This document shows positions 1-8,405 of a stretch of 35,966 bases of DNA, piece by piece. The position numbers and the translations under genes were made by a program. The stretch is from Bradyrhizobium sp. (GTDB taxonomy: Bacteria; Pseudomonadota; Alphaproteobacteria; Rhizobiales; Xanthobacteraceae), in assembly GCF_030654605.1 (NCBI RefSeq), contig NZ_JAURXB010000013.1, positions 1 to 35,966 on the forward strand, read 5' to 3'. The stretch's first letter is position 1, and each line of letters begins with the position of its first letter. The notes below the pieces were generated by a model, which saw only the letters and a program-made list of their open reading frames with translations, was not told the DNA's origin and did not search any database.

Positions 1-1274
<1,274 letters not shown>

Positions 1275-1367
1275 TGACGGCGGTTTTTCCGGATTTCGAC
1301 GGCCTTATAGACCATCGGGCTCGCGACGCGAACGCCGTTTATCGGCAGATATCGGGGTGCCCCGGGG

Positions 1368-1976
1368 CTAGAGATACCGCTTGAGGTCGGCCGCGGCCTC
1401 CTCGGGCGTCCGTTTCAGATTGAACGGGGCCACGAACTTGCCGTCGCGGTCCATCAAATAGATCAGCGCGGTGTGATCCATGGTGTAGTCGCCGTCTTTC
1501 AGCGGCACCTTCTTGGCATAGACCCGGTAGCCCGAAATCACCTTCGCCACCGCCTCGGGGCTGCCGGTCAGCCCTTTCAGGTGCGGATCGAAGCTGGACA
1601 GATAATCCTTCATCGCAGCAACGGTGTCGCGCTCCGGATCGACCGAAACGAACCAGACGTTGATGCGATCGGCATCCTTGCCCATCGCCCGCAGCACCTC
1701 GGACATCTCGAACAGCGCCGTCGGGCAGATGTCGGGGCAATGGGTGAAGCCGAAGAAGATCACCGTCGGACGGCCCTTGAGGTTGGCCTCGGTCACGGTC
1801 TGGCCGGTCTGGTCGGTCAATTGGAACGGCCCGCCAATGGCAGCAGGCGCCGCCACATTGCGCAATCCGCCCGTCGCCCACAGCATCAGCACGAGGCCGA
1901 CCACGAGGCTGGCGCCGAAGGCGGCGAGGATGATCAGCGGGCGAACGGCCTGCGCGCGGGTGGGCTGATCCTTCAT
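1368..1976 (-). CDS. SCO1/SenC family copper chaperone
   Basis: This is a 202-residue membrane-anchored thioredoxin-fold protein of the SCO1/SenC/PrrC family. These proteins carry copper to the CuA or CuB site of cytochrome oxidases, or act as thiol-disulfide relays in the periplasm. One N-terminal transmembrane segment spans about residues 13-34. The copper-binding CxxxC is at C80 and C84 (GFTHCPDICPTALFE), and the third ligand is His168 in the TMDHTALIYLMD block, so all three ligands are present. The length is normal for the family. An AGGA Shine-Dalgarno lies 6 nt before the ATG. A 63-codon membrane-protein gene sits 22 bp upstream on the same strand, so the two are probably cotranscribed. 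No oxidase subunits are in the window. Confidence 0.93.
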   Translation of the reverse strand: MKDQPTRAQAVRPLIILAAFGASLVVGLVLMLWATGGLRNVAAPAAIGGPFQLTDQTGQTVTEANLKGRPTVIFFGFTHCPDICPTALFEMSEVLRAMGKDADRINVWFVSVDPERDTVAAMKDYLSSFDPHLKGLTGSPEAVAKVISGYRVYAKKVPLKDGDYTMDHTALIYLMDRDGKFVAPFNLKRTPEEAAADLKRYL

Positions 1977-1998
1977 GATAATTCCTGACTGTCCGGGA

Positions 1999-2190
1999 TC
2001 AGAAGCAGGCGGAGATGCCGGAGGCGATCATCTCGAAAAACACCGCGGTGCCGTAATGGAACCAGAGCGCCAGCGCGCCGGCCACCACCAGAGCGCCGAA
2101 CGCAACAGCACCCAAAGCGATCGCCGACGCGAGTTTGCGGCCCGGCAGGATCGCGGGAATTTCGGGCTGCGTGGAAATCGGCTGAGCCAT
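1999..2190 (-). CDS. Small single-span membrane protein, unidentified
   Basis: This is a 63-residue protein with a polar N-terminus (MAQPISTQPEIPAILPGRK), one long hydrophobic segment at about residues 20-45, and a short C-terminal tail. The ATG at 2190 is preferred. A TTG two codons upstream (2196) is also possible, and neither has a strong ribosome-binding site. Its position 22 bp ahead of the SCO1 homologue suggests a role linked to copper delivery or oxidase biogenesis, but this rests on context only. I recognise no family. Confidence 0.6.
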   Translation of the reverse strand: MAQPISTQPEIPAILPGRKLASAIALGAVAFGALVVAGALALWFHYGTAVFFEMIASGISACF

Positions 2191-2264
2191 GGACAACCAT
2201 CTGAAAGCGCTGGCGTCTGACCGGCGTTGCCGCCGGTTCGCCTGCCTGTTCCGTTCAGATAGGG

Positions 2265-2801
2265 CTAGTCGGGCTGCCGGGCAAGCGCCGCGGGATCGGG
2301 CGCGATCACTTCACGCTGACCGACGGCGCGATCCCGGCGCGACGACGGCCGGGGTGCGGCCTGGGCATCGAGGTAGCAGGGCTTGTACATCGCCTGCAAT
2401 TGCTTGCCGCGCAGGAAAATCATCTGCGATTTCAGCCCGCCGCGCTGGGCGATCCACCGCCGGATCTGCGTCGGATACATCGAATACAGCATCTGCGTGG
2501 CTTCGGGATTGGTGATGGCGCGGCCATTGGCGCCAAAATCCCAGGCGGCGTGGAAGCCCAGATTGGCGGCGGAGGTCACGCAGATCCTGTCGTGGGGAAC
2601 CGCGCCGAGCACGATGGTGCAGGCCGAGGCGCACAGACCGTCGATGATCACCTGCTCGCCCGAGGTGCGCAGGCCCTGATACTTGTCGACGTAAGTCCCG
2701 ATCCGGCCGCCGCGGTCATCGGCAATGCGGACCACGGCATGGCTCGCCCCCATCCCCGCCATCAGGAGAACCGCCGCGAGCAACCCCGTCACGAGCTTCA
2801 T
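2265..2801 (-). CDS. Secreted ClpP-like-fold protein of unknown function
   Basis: This is a 178-residue protein with a signal peptide (MKLVTGLLAAVLLMAGMGASHA). The ATG at 2801 is chosen because it begins exactly at the signal peptide; in-frame codons continue upstream without a signal-like sequence. The mature part contains IDGLCASACTIVLGAVPHDR and then LGFHAAWD. The G-x-C-x-S-A-C stretch followed by a conserved His resembles the predicted periplasmic proteins related to ClpP/SppA-type serine proteases (COG3904-like). That assignment comes from motif shape only. The C-terminal ~30 residues are low-complexity, rich in Arg, Pro and Ala. It stands alone, divergent from the FAD dehydrogenase gene. 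Confidence 0.7.
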   Translation of the reverse strand: MKLVTGLLAAVLLMAGMGASHAVVRIADDRGGRIGTYVDKYQGLRTSGEQVIIDGLCASACTIVLGAVPHDRICVTSAANLGFHAAWDFGANGRAITNPEATQMLYSMYPTQIRRWIAQRGGLKSQMIFLRGKQLQAMYKPCYLDAQAAPRPSSRRDRAVGQREVIAPDPAALARQPD

Positions 2802-3135
2802 GTCCCAGCCCCAGTCCAGACCTGTCGAACCCGAATCTGTTTGCCTTGTGCGATGCAAGGCGTTTCGCCAGCGTGTTGCCGGATCGCGATTTTGTCCAGA
2901 TGGCGGAGACCACTCCCATCAAATTCAAATCAAGTGTTGCAGGCACGCTGCACCCGGCGGCGTGAAAAGGTCCCAAACTGGAACAAGTTAACAAATCCTT
3001 GCTACTCCCTGACGCGGCTTGAGCGCTTTCCCGGGCACACCCTGGCCGCGGCAGGCGTCCGTTTGCCGTTGACCGCGGTAAAGGGTGCGGGCTTCAATCG
3101 CGCAAGTCGGCGGGCAAGACGGGGGGAATGACGCA
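2802..3135. other. Intergenic region between divergent genes
   Basis: A 334-bp stretch with no convincing gene. It must hold the promoters of the secreted protein (leftward) and the FAD dehydrogenase (rightward). A short palindrome, CCTTG-N7-CAAGG, lies at about 2851-2867. A weak rightward sigma-70-like pair is possible (TTGACC at 3069-3074, TTCAAT at about 3093). A strong ribosome-binding site, GGGGGGAA at 3121-3128, serves the downstream gene. Confidence 0.5.
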
Positions 3136-4794
3136 TTGGCACAGGATGCGGATGTAATCGTGGTCGGCGCGGGCCTTGCGGGTCTCGTCGCGGCAACCGA
3201 AATCGCCGACGCCGGCAAGCGCGTCATCGTGGTCGACCAGGAGGGCGAACAGAGCCTCGGCGGCCAGGCCTTCTGGTCGTTCGGCGGATTGTTCCTGGTC
3301 GACAGCCCGGAACAGCGCCGACTCGGCATCAAGGACAGTTTCGACCTCGCGCTGCAGGACTGGATGGGATCGGCGGGATTCGACCGCGACGACGACCACT
3401 GGCCGCGGCGCTGGGCCGAAGCCTATGTGGCATTCGCCGCGGGCGAAAAGCGCGAATGGCTGCGGGCCATGGGCCACCGGATCTTCCCCGTGGTCGGCTG
3501 GGCCGAACGCGGCGGCTACGACGCGATGAGCCACGGCAATTCGGTGCCCCGGTTCCATGTCACCTGGGGCACCGGCCCCGGCATCGTCGAGCCGTTCGAG
3601 CGGCGCGCGCAACTGGCGCAGGCCGGCGGCTACCTGACCTTCAAGTTCCGCTATCGCGTCGACGCGCTCTCGATCACCAACGGCACCGTCGATGGCGTCA
3701 GCGGCACCATCCTCGCGCCCGACAATGTCGAGCGCGGCAAGAGCAGTTCGCGACAAGCGGTCGGCGACTTCAACCTGCGGGCGCAGGCCGTGATCGTCGC
3801 CTCCGGCGGCATCGGCGGCAATCACGATCTGGTGCGGCAGAACTGGCCGAAGCGCCTCGGCGAGCCGCCGAAATTCATGATCTCCGGCGTGCCCGAACAT
3901 GTCGACGGCCGGATGATCGGGATCACCGAGAAGGCCGGCGCGCGGCTGATCAACCGCGACCGCATGTGGCACTATGTCGAGGGCATCCAGAACTGGGCGC
4001 CGATCTGGCCGCGCCACGGCATCCGCATCCTGCCCGGTCCGTCGTCGATGTGGTTCGACGCGACAGGCAAACGCCTGCCGGCGCCGCTGTTTCCCGGCTC
4101 CGACACGCTGGGCCAGCTGCACTACATCATGGGCACCGGCTACGACTATTCCTGGTTCGTGCTGACGCAGAGCATCATCAAGAAGGAGTTCGCGCTCTCC
4201 GGCTCCGAACAAAACCCCGATCTCACCGGCAGGAGCTGGCTGGCGACCGCCAGGCGCGCCACCAACAAGGGCGCGCCGGCGCCGGTCGAAGCCTTCAAGT
4301 CCCACGGCGTCGACTTCATCGTGCGCGACAATTTTGAGGACCTCGTCGGCGCGATGAACAAACTCAGCGGCGACGATTTGCTGAAACCGGAATACCTGAA
4401 AGCCCAGATCGAGGCGCGCGACCGCGAGATCGCAAATCCCTACGTCAAGGACGCGCAGGTGATGAACATCCACAACGCGCGGAAGTATGTCGGCGACCGG
4501 CTGATCCGCACCGCCAGGCCGCACCGCATTCTCGATCCCGCGCAGGGCCCGCTGATCGCTGTAAAACTCAACATCCTGACCCGCAAGACGCTGGGCGGTT
4601 TTGAAACCGATCTGGACTCGCGCGTGTTCGGCAGCGAGGGCGCGATCATGCCGGGGCTTTACGCCGCCGGCGAAGCCGCCGGTTTTGGCGGCGGCGGCAT
4701 GCACGGCTATCGCTCGCTGGAGGGGACGTTTCTGGGCGGCTGTTTGTTTTCAGGAAGAAATGCCGGAAGAGCGGCGGCGAAGGCGGCGGGGTAA
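3136..4794 (+). CDS. FAD-binding dehydrogenase (fumarate reductase / 3-ketosteroid dehydrogenase-like flavoprotein)
   Basis: This is a 552-residue flavoprotein of the FAD_binding_2 superfamily, which includes fumarate reductase and ketosteroid dehydrogenase-like enzymes. It starts with the Rossmann dinucleotide fold ADVIVVGAGLAGLVAATEIA (GxGxxG at about residues 11-16) followed by VIVVDQE, whose acidic end binds the ribose. The C-terminal FAD-binding block is PGLYAAGEAAGFGGGGMHGY. The substrate cannot be read from the sequence. I place the start at a TTG (3136) because an 8-nt purine-rich Shine-Dalgarno ends 7 nt before it and the fold begins six residues later; a GTG at 3085 would add 17 unstructured residues. 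It is followed 111 bp later by a RidA gene, which may detoxify enamine or imine products. Confidence 0.87.
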   Translation: MAQDADVIVVGAGLAGLVAATEIADAGKRVIVVDQEGEQSLGGQAFWSFGGLFLVDSPEQRRLGIKDSFDLALQDWMGSAGFDRDDDHWPRRWAEAYVAFAAGEKREWLRAMGHRIFPVVGWAERGGYDAMSHGNSVPRFHVTWGTGPGIVEPFERRAQLAQAGGYLTFKFRYRVDALSITNGTVDGVSGTILAPDNVERGKSSSRQAVGDFNLRAQAVIVASGGIGGNHDLVRQNWPKRLGEPPKFMISGVPEHVDGRMIGITEKAGARLINRDRMWHYVEGIQNWAPIWPRHGIRILPGPSSMWFDATGKRLPAPLFPGSDTLGQLHYIMGTGYDYSWFVLTQSIIKKEFALSGSEQNPDLTGRSWLATARRATNKGAPAPVEAFKSHGVDFIVRDNFEDLVGAMNKLSGDDLLKPEYLKAQIEARDREIANPYVKDAQVMNIHNARKYVGDRLIRTARPHRILDPAQGPLIAVKLNILTRKTLGGFETDLDSRVFGSEGAIMPGLYAAGEAAGFGGGGMHGYRSLEGTFLGGCLFSGRNAGRAAAKAAG

Positions 4795-4905
4795 TACTCG
4801 GACAAGAAGACGTTCAGCATTTTCAGTCTCTAACTCGTCATGGCCGGGCTTTGCCAAGCACGCCCCCGCGCGCTAAGTAGTCGGCCCCATCTTCAGGAGA
4901 AGCAT

Positions 4906-5256
4906 ATGACCATCCAGCGTTTCGATACCGGCCCGCGAATGAGCCAGGTCGTCGTCCACGGCGACACCGTCTATCTCGCCGGCGTCGTCGCCAGCAATGC
5001 GGCCGGCGAAAGCGTCACCAGGCAGACCCAGGACGTCCTCGCGACCATCGACAGCCATCTCAAGAAGGCCGGAAGCGACAAGTCGAAGCTGCTGTCGGCG
5101 ACGATCTATATCACCGACATGAAGACCTTTCCCGAGATGAACGCGGTGTGGGACGGCTGGGTGTCGGCAGGCAATACCCCGGCGCGCGCCACCGTCGAGG
5201 CCAAGCTGGCGTCGCCGCAGTATAACGTCGAGATCATGGTGATCGCGGCGAAGTAA
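4906..5256 (+). CDS. RidA family protein (YjgF/YER057c/UK114)
   Basis: This is a 116-residue protein of the RidA superfamily. RidA members are small cytoplasmic trimers that hydrolyse reactive enamine/imine intermediates released by PLP enzymes and amino-acid oxidases. The sequence shows the expected order: VYLAGVVASN near residues 24-33, TRQTQDVLATIDSHLKKAGSDKSKLLSATIYITDM in the middle, and NTPARATVEAKLASPQYNVEIMVIAAK at the end. The canonical catalytic Arg of RidA (R105 in E. coli numbering) appears to be the Arg in PARATVEA. The Shine-Dalgarno AGGAGA lies 5 nt before the ATG at 4906. It is probably cotranscribed with the upstream flavoenzyme, but a dedicated promoter in the 111-bp gap is possible. 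Confidence 0.93.
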   Translation: MTIQRFDTGPRMSQVVVHGDTVYLAGVVASNAAGESVTRQTQDVLATIDSHLKKAGSDKSKLLSATIYITDMKTFPEMNAVWDGWVSAGNTPARATVEAKLASPQYNVEIMVIAAK

Positions 5257-5270
5257 CGCGGGCAGATTTC

Positions 5271-5422
5271 TTCTCCCCTCCCCCCGCGAGCGAAGCGAGT
5301 GGTGGGGAGGGGTCGGGGGTGGGGGGTATATCGGCCTATTATTCTGCCAGCGAGTTTGCGGAAGCGCCCCCCACCCCCGACCCCTCCCCGCCACGCGCAA
5401 GGGCGCGTGGAGAGAGGGGAGA
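5271..5422. repeat. Dispersed palindromic repeat, G/C-run type
   Basis: Nested inverted repeats. Outer arms are at 5271-5280 and 5413-5422 (TTCTCCCCTC and its complement). Inner 23-bp arms at 5304-5326 and 5367-5389 are perfect complements made of G runs and C runs. A second element of related composition is at 13259-13421. It separates the RidA gene from the sigma-factor promoter. Confidence 0.85.
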
Positions 5423-5440
5423 AGACCCGATCGATTTTCC

Positions 5441-5470
5441 GGGAACCTATTCGGCTTTACCGCATCCAAC
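5441..5470 (+). promoter_or_regulatory. Putative ECF sigma promoter ahead of the sigma-factor gene
   Basis: GGGAAC at 5441-5446, a 16-nt spacer, and CATCCAAC at 5463-5470, preceded by a T-run. The same two blocks with the same 16-nt spacing occur at 6205-6234 before the DUF4142 gene. A GGAAC-type -35 is typical of ECF sigma factors; the -10 differs from the GTT-type of the general stress sigma EcfG. It lies 35 bp before the sigma gene's ATG. Autoregulation is inferred. Confidence 0.65.
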
Positions 5471-5504
5471 CGTCAGCCCTAACCTGTCGACGGATGGAGT
5501 CACC

Positions 5505-6197
5505 ATGCGCCACGCACGCATTCCGCAGATCGAAGCGACCGGGACGGCCGACGCCGCACTGGTCGCCCGCGCGCTCGCGCGCGACGAAGCCGCCATTCGC
5601 AGCATCATGCAGGCGAACAATCGCAGGCTCTACCGGCTCGCCCGCGGCATCCTGCGCAACGACGCCGAGGCCGAGGATGTGGTGCAGGAGACCTACGTCC
5701 GGGCCTTCACCCATCTTGATGGTTTTCGCGGCGACTCCGCACTCTCTACCTGGCTCGCGCGCATCGCCATGAATGAGGCGCTGGGTCGGCTGCGCCGCCA
5801 GCGCGCCAGCGTCGATCTCGACGCCCTGGCGCCCGGCGTGCTGGAGGCGCAGATCATTCAGTTCCCGCTGTCGGCGCCGTCAGAGGATCCGGAAAAATCC
5901 ATGGCCCAACGTGAAATCCAGGCGGTGGTCGAGCACGCCATCGACGAACTGCCCGAAGCCTTCCGCATCGTCTTCATCACCCGCGTGATCGAGGGCATGA
6001 ATGTCGAGGAGACCGCGGAAATTCTCGGATTGAAGCCGGAGACCGTGAAGACGAGGCTGCACCGCGCCCGCACCATGCTGCGCGACAATGTCGAGAAGAA
6101 AATCGGCCCCGTGGTGATGGAGGCGTTTCCGTTCGCCGGCAAACGCTGCGAACGCCTGACCGATGCCGTGCTGAAGCGGCTCGACCTGCCCGCCTGA
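5505..6197 (+). CDS. ECF-type RNA polymerase sigma factor
   Basis: This is a 230-residue sigma-70 family factor of the extracytoplasmic-function class. Region 2 runs from about IMQANNRRLYRLARGI through AEAEDVVQETYVRAF to WLARIAMNEALGRLRRQRA. Region 4 covers AIDELPEAFRIVFITRVIEG and AEILGLKPETVKTRLHRAR, the helix-turn-helix that reads the -35 element. A ~35-residue C-terminal extension (GPVVMEAFPFAGKRCERLTD) follows; similar tails occur in some proteobacterial ECF factors. The ATG at 5505 is preceded by GGAG with 5-nt spacing, while earlier in-frame codons run through the repeat. No anti-sigma gene is adjacent. Matching promoter motifs ahead of this gene and the next suggest it drives itself and the DUF4142-cupredoxin pair. 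Confidence 0.95.
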   Translation: MRHARIPQIEATGTADAALVARALARDEAAIRSIMQANNRRLYRLARGILRNDAEAEDVVQETYVRAFTHLDGFRGDSALSTWLARIAMNEALGRLRRQRASVDLDALAPGVLEAQIIQFPLSAPSEDPEKSMAQREIQAVVEHAIDELPEAFRIVFITRVIEGMNVEETAEILGLKPETVKTRLHRARTMLRDNVEKKIGPVVMEAFPFAGKRCERLTDAVLKRLDLPA

Positions 6198-6204
6198 ATT
6201 TTTC

Positions 6205-6234
6205 GGGAACGTTTTTCCTGCCGCGCCATCCAAC
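6205..6234 (+). promoter_or_regulatory. Putative ECF sigma promoter ahead of the DUF4142 gene
   Basis: GGGAAC at 6205-6210 and CATCCAAC at 6227-6234 with a 16-nt spacer, identical in both blocks and in spacing to the motif at 5441-5470. It begins 8 bp after the sigma gene's stop codon and lies 57 bp before the DUF4142 ATG, the right place for a promoter controlled by the upstream sigma factor. Confidence 0.65.
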
Positions 6235-6291
6235 CCCTGTGATCAACCACGCGCCTGGGCGCAACGCCCGGCGCCACAGGAGAGTAAGACC

Positions 6292-6816
6292 ATGTTCGTT
6301 CGATTGAGCGCGGCAATCGCCGCGGTGTGCCTGCTCGGCAGTCCGGCCCTTGGGCAAGGTGCGGCCAAGCCGACCGATCCGCAGATCGCCCATATCGCCT
6401 ACACCGCGGGCGTGATCGATATCGCGGCGGCCAAGCAGGCGATGACCAAGGCCAGCCACAAGGACGTCAAGGCCTTTGCCGCCGACATGCTGCGCGACCA
6501 TGAGGCGGTCAACAAGCAGGCGCTGGACCTGGTGAAAAAGCTCAAGGTCACGCCCGAGGACAACGACACCAGCAAGGCGCTGACAAAACAGGCCGCCGAC
6601 AAGCACGCCGAACTGGAAAAGCTGAAGGGCGCGGAATTCGACAAGGCCTATGCTGCCAATGAAGTCGCTTATCACAAGGCGGTCAACGGCGCGCTGGAGA
6701 CGCTGCTGATCCCCAACGCCGGCAATGCCGAACTGAAGAGCCTGCTGCAGACCGGTCTCAAGATCTTCCAGGGCCACCAGCAGCATGCCGAGCATGTCGC
6801 CGCGGCGCTGAAGTAG
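6292..6816 (+). CDS. DUF4142 domain-containing secreted protein
   Basis: This is a 174-residue exported protein with a signal peptide (about residues 1-21, ending SPALG). The mature part fits DUF4142, a ferritin-like all-helical domain of unknown function often found in stress-induced periplasmic proteins. Typical stretches are AYTAGVIDIAAAKQAMTKAS, KAFAADMLRDHEAVNKQALD and, near the C-terminus, FQGHQQHAEHVAAALK. The Shine-Dalgarno AGGAG lies about 9 nt before the ATG. It is flanked by a sigma-factor gene and a cupredoxin gene 10 bp downstream, and carries its own ECF-type promoter motif. The combination suggests an envelope redox or metal stress response, by inference. Confidence 0.9.
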   Translation: MFVRLSAAIAAVCLLGSPALGQGAAKPTDPQIAHIAYTAGVIDIAAAKQAMTKASHKDVKAFAADMLRDHEAVNKQALDLVKKLKVTPEDNDTSKALTKQAADKHAELEKLKGAEFDKAYAANEVAYHKAVNGALETLLIPNAGNAELKSLLQTGLKIFQGHQQHAEHVAAALK

Positions 6817-6826
6817 GGAGCCGCCC

Positions 6827-7144
6827 ATGAAGCCGGGATGGATTTTGCTTTTCGCTGCCTCTCTGATGACGGCAATATCCGTCCCGGCAACGGCCGCGAC
6901 GCTTCAGATCACCATGGATAATCTGGTGATCTCGCCGTCCGAAGCCTCGGCCGAGGTCGGCGACACCATCGAATGGATCAATAAGGATGTCTTCGTCCAT
7001 ACCGCCACCGCGCGAAACGGCGACTTCGACATCAACATGCCCGCAAAGAAGACCGTCACGTCGGTTCTGAAGAAAGCAGGCACCATTGAATATTACTGCC
7101 GCTTCCATCCCAACATGAAGGCGACGCTGACGGTCGCGCCTTAG
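6827..7144 (+). CDS. Periplasmic cupredoxin (amicyanin/plastocyanin-like)
   Basis: This is a 105-residue secreted type 1 blue-copper protein. A signal peptide covers about residues 1-23 (ends ATAA). The four copper ligands of the amicyanin/plastocyanin fold are visible: His58 in FVHTA, then Cys91, His94 and Met97 in YYCRFHPNM. Such proteins shuttle electrons in the periplasm; the redox partner is not evident here. It follows the DUF4142 gene by 10 bp and is probably in its operon. Its stop codon overlaps that of the convergent membrane-protein gene (7141-7144). Confidence 0.93.
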   Translation: MKPGWILLFAASLMTAISVPATAATLQITMDNLVISPSEASAEVGDTIEWINKDVFVHTATARNGDFDINMPAKKTVTSVLKKAGTIEYYCRFHPNMKATLTVAP

Positions 7145-7737
7145 GCCGGCGCGGTGGCCCCGGCCGGCCGGGGCAATCGTGCCCGCAGCGCCTGCGCCAG
7201 CCCGACCGCGACGCAGGCCTGCCAGACCGGATAGAGCACCGAGGTCAGATCGAGATCGAGCGCGCTGTCGAGCGCCAGCAAGACGCCGGTAACGGTGCCC
7301 GATATCAGCATTGGCAGCCACGCCGCGAAGCGGCGCGGACCGGCCGGCAGCAAGGCCAGCCCGAGCGCCATGATCCCGGCGCCGACCAAGCCACCGGTCA
7401 AGCCGGCGAGGATATTTCTCGGGATCTTGGCCAGGCCATCGGCTTGCGCGTCGACGAGGATCGCGGCGTGCACCGCGCAGACAAAGGCAATCATGGTGAC
7501 GATGGCGGCGGCCAGCGCCGCCCACCCCGGATTGGCGGAGCCGCGCCGTACCAGAACCAACACCAGCGCGGCGAACGGAACCGCCACCAGCGCAATCCTG
7601 ATATCGCCGGGCGAGCCGCCGAGCTTGTCGATCAAGGGCGGCAGCAGCGGCGTCAGGAGGCCGGTCGCAATGCCGGCGGCAGCGACCTTGAGGAGGTCGT
7701 GGCGGGATGTGTCGGAGGCAGCGATCGCGTCGGCCAA
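7141..7737 (-). CDS. Multi-pass inner-membrane protein, unidentified
   Basis: This is a 198-residue very hydrophobic protein with about five to six predicted membrane segments, for example ALVAVPFAALVLVLVRR, AALAAAIVTMIAFVCAVHAA, LTGGLVGAGIMALGLALLPA and LPMLISGTVTGVLLALDSAL. A polar N-terminus of about 14 residues precedes the first segment. I recognise no family motif. It ends tail-to-tail with the cupredoxin gene, sharing bases of the two stop codons, so the two transcripts converge. The ATG at 7737 has a purine-rich AGGGAGGTGAA upstream, which supports this start. Confidence 0.75.
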   Translation of the reverse strand: MADAIAASDTSRHDLLKVAAAGIATGLLTPLLPPLIDKLGGSPGDIRIALVAVPFAALVLVLVRRGSANPGWAALAAAIVTMIAFVCAVHAAILVDAQADGLAKIPRNILAGLTGGLVGAGIMALGLALLPAGPRRFAAWLPMLISGTVTGVLLALDSALDLDLTSVLYPVWQACVAVGLAQALRARLPRPAGATAPA

Positions 7738-7826
7738 CGTTCACCTCCCTGTTGCAGCGCCCCATGCTCTAGCACGGCGACGGCGGCACATGAAGTCGAC
7801 GCGCCACGCGCCTCAGCGGCTCCCAC

Positions 7827-7861
7827 AAATTAAAGCCGCGCCAGCCCGAGGGCTGACGCGG
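7827..7861 (-). terminator. Intrinsic terminator of the tmRNA gene
   Basis: On the minus strand, complementary 12-nt arms within 7836-7861 (CCGCGTCAGCCC with GGGCTGGCGCGG, one G-U pair) form a strong stem with a tiny loop, followed by CTTTAATTT. It comes directly after the tmRNA coding piece. Confidence 0.8.
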
Positions 7862-7862
7862 C

Positions 7863-8142
7863 GATGGCCGTTCTGTTGCTAGGTGGACCAACCCCGAACG
7901 GTTACGCCGCGAGGCGCACTTCGTTCAATGCAACGTTATCGTTTGCATTTAGGTTTTTGACCCGATAACGGCGGTATCATGCCGAGCACAATTCAGAGCT
8001 TCTTCGCAGCCATCGATCCTGTTTCGCCCCCGCCGTAGCAGCCTGCCTTCCGGCAAAACCAAGCTGCTAGGGTGGAGGCGCCGGGTACTGCCCCCGGGTC
8101 TGCCTGCAGTCCGCTCTGAGGTTCAGCGCCATCGTCTTGCGA
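7863..8142 (-). ncRNA. ssrA: tmRNA, circularly permuted two-piece form
   Basis: Transfer-messenger RNA rescues stalled ribosomes by adding a degradation tag. The minus strand encodes the tag ANDNVALNEVRLAA followed by TAA (7946-7902), with the ANDN start and LAA end typical of alphaproteobacteria. As in other alphaproteobacteria the gene is permuted. The acceptor piece comes first, with T-arm CCGGG-GGCAGTA-CCCGG and 3' strand CGCCTCC at 8080-8074, discriminator A at 8073. The coding piece follows, its 5' strand GGGGGCG at 8031-8025 pairing with CGCCTCC (one G-U pair). Between them, 8032-8072 is an intervening segment that closes as a hairpin (TAGCAGC with GCTGCTA) and would be processed away. 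The exact 5' end is estimated from a TATATT box near 8150-8155. Confidence 0.93.
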
Positions 8143-8281
8143 CCCCCCGAATATAGGCGCGATCGGGTGGAAATACTAGGCTGCCGGCCAAGGCCCCGGG
8201 CAAAGGGAACCGGCCGCCCCCCGGCACCAGCCGGCATATGCCTTGTCGAGATCGGCGATGACGATCTTTCGCATCTTCGGG

Positions 8282-8330
8282 CTGGAGCGGGCGAAGGGAA
8301 TCGAACCCTCGTCGTTAGCTTGGGAAGCTC
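8282..8330 (-). repeat. Truncated copy of the tRNA-Gly 3' half (putative attachment-site repeat)
   Basis: These 49 bp match 8996-9044, the 3' half of the intact tRNA-Gly gene from the anticodon arm to the encoded CCA, with one mismatch at 8316. The 5' half is absent, so it cannot make a tRNA. A direct repeat of a tRNA 3' end, placed downstream of the intact gene in the same orientation, is the classic footprint of integrase-mediated insertion. Confidence 0.85.
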
Positions 8331-8405
8331 TTTGCAGCCGAAGGCGTAATCCGCCGTCATCTCATTGATCGCCGGGTTACGCCTTCGGCGAACTGCACCA
8401 CGATT

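Noticed and set aside
3094..4704. 536-codon open frame on the minus strand
   Set aside because: It lies wholly antisense to the FAD dehydrogenase, and its composition (Arg, Ala, Gly, Asp, His rich) is that of a high-GC shadow frame. No domain or ribosome site.
8180..8276. 31-codon minus-strand frame starting MRKIVIADLDKAY between the tmRNA and the tRNA repeat
   Set aside because: No ribosome site, Gly/Pro-rich end, no recognisable family. Probably chance.
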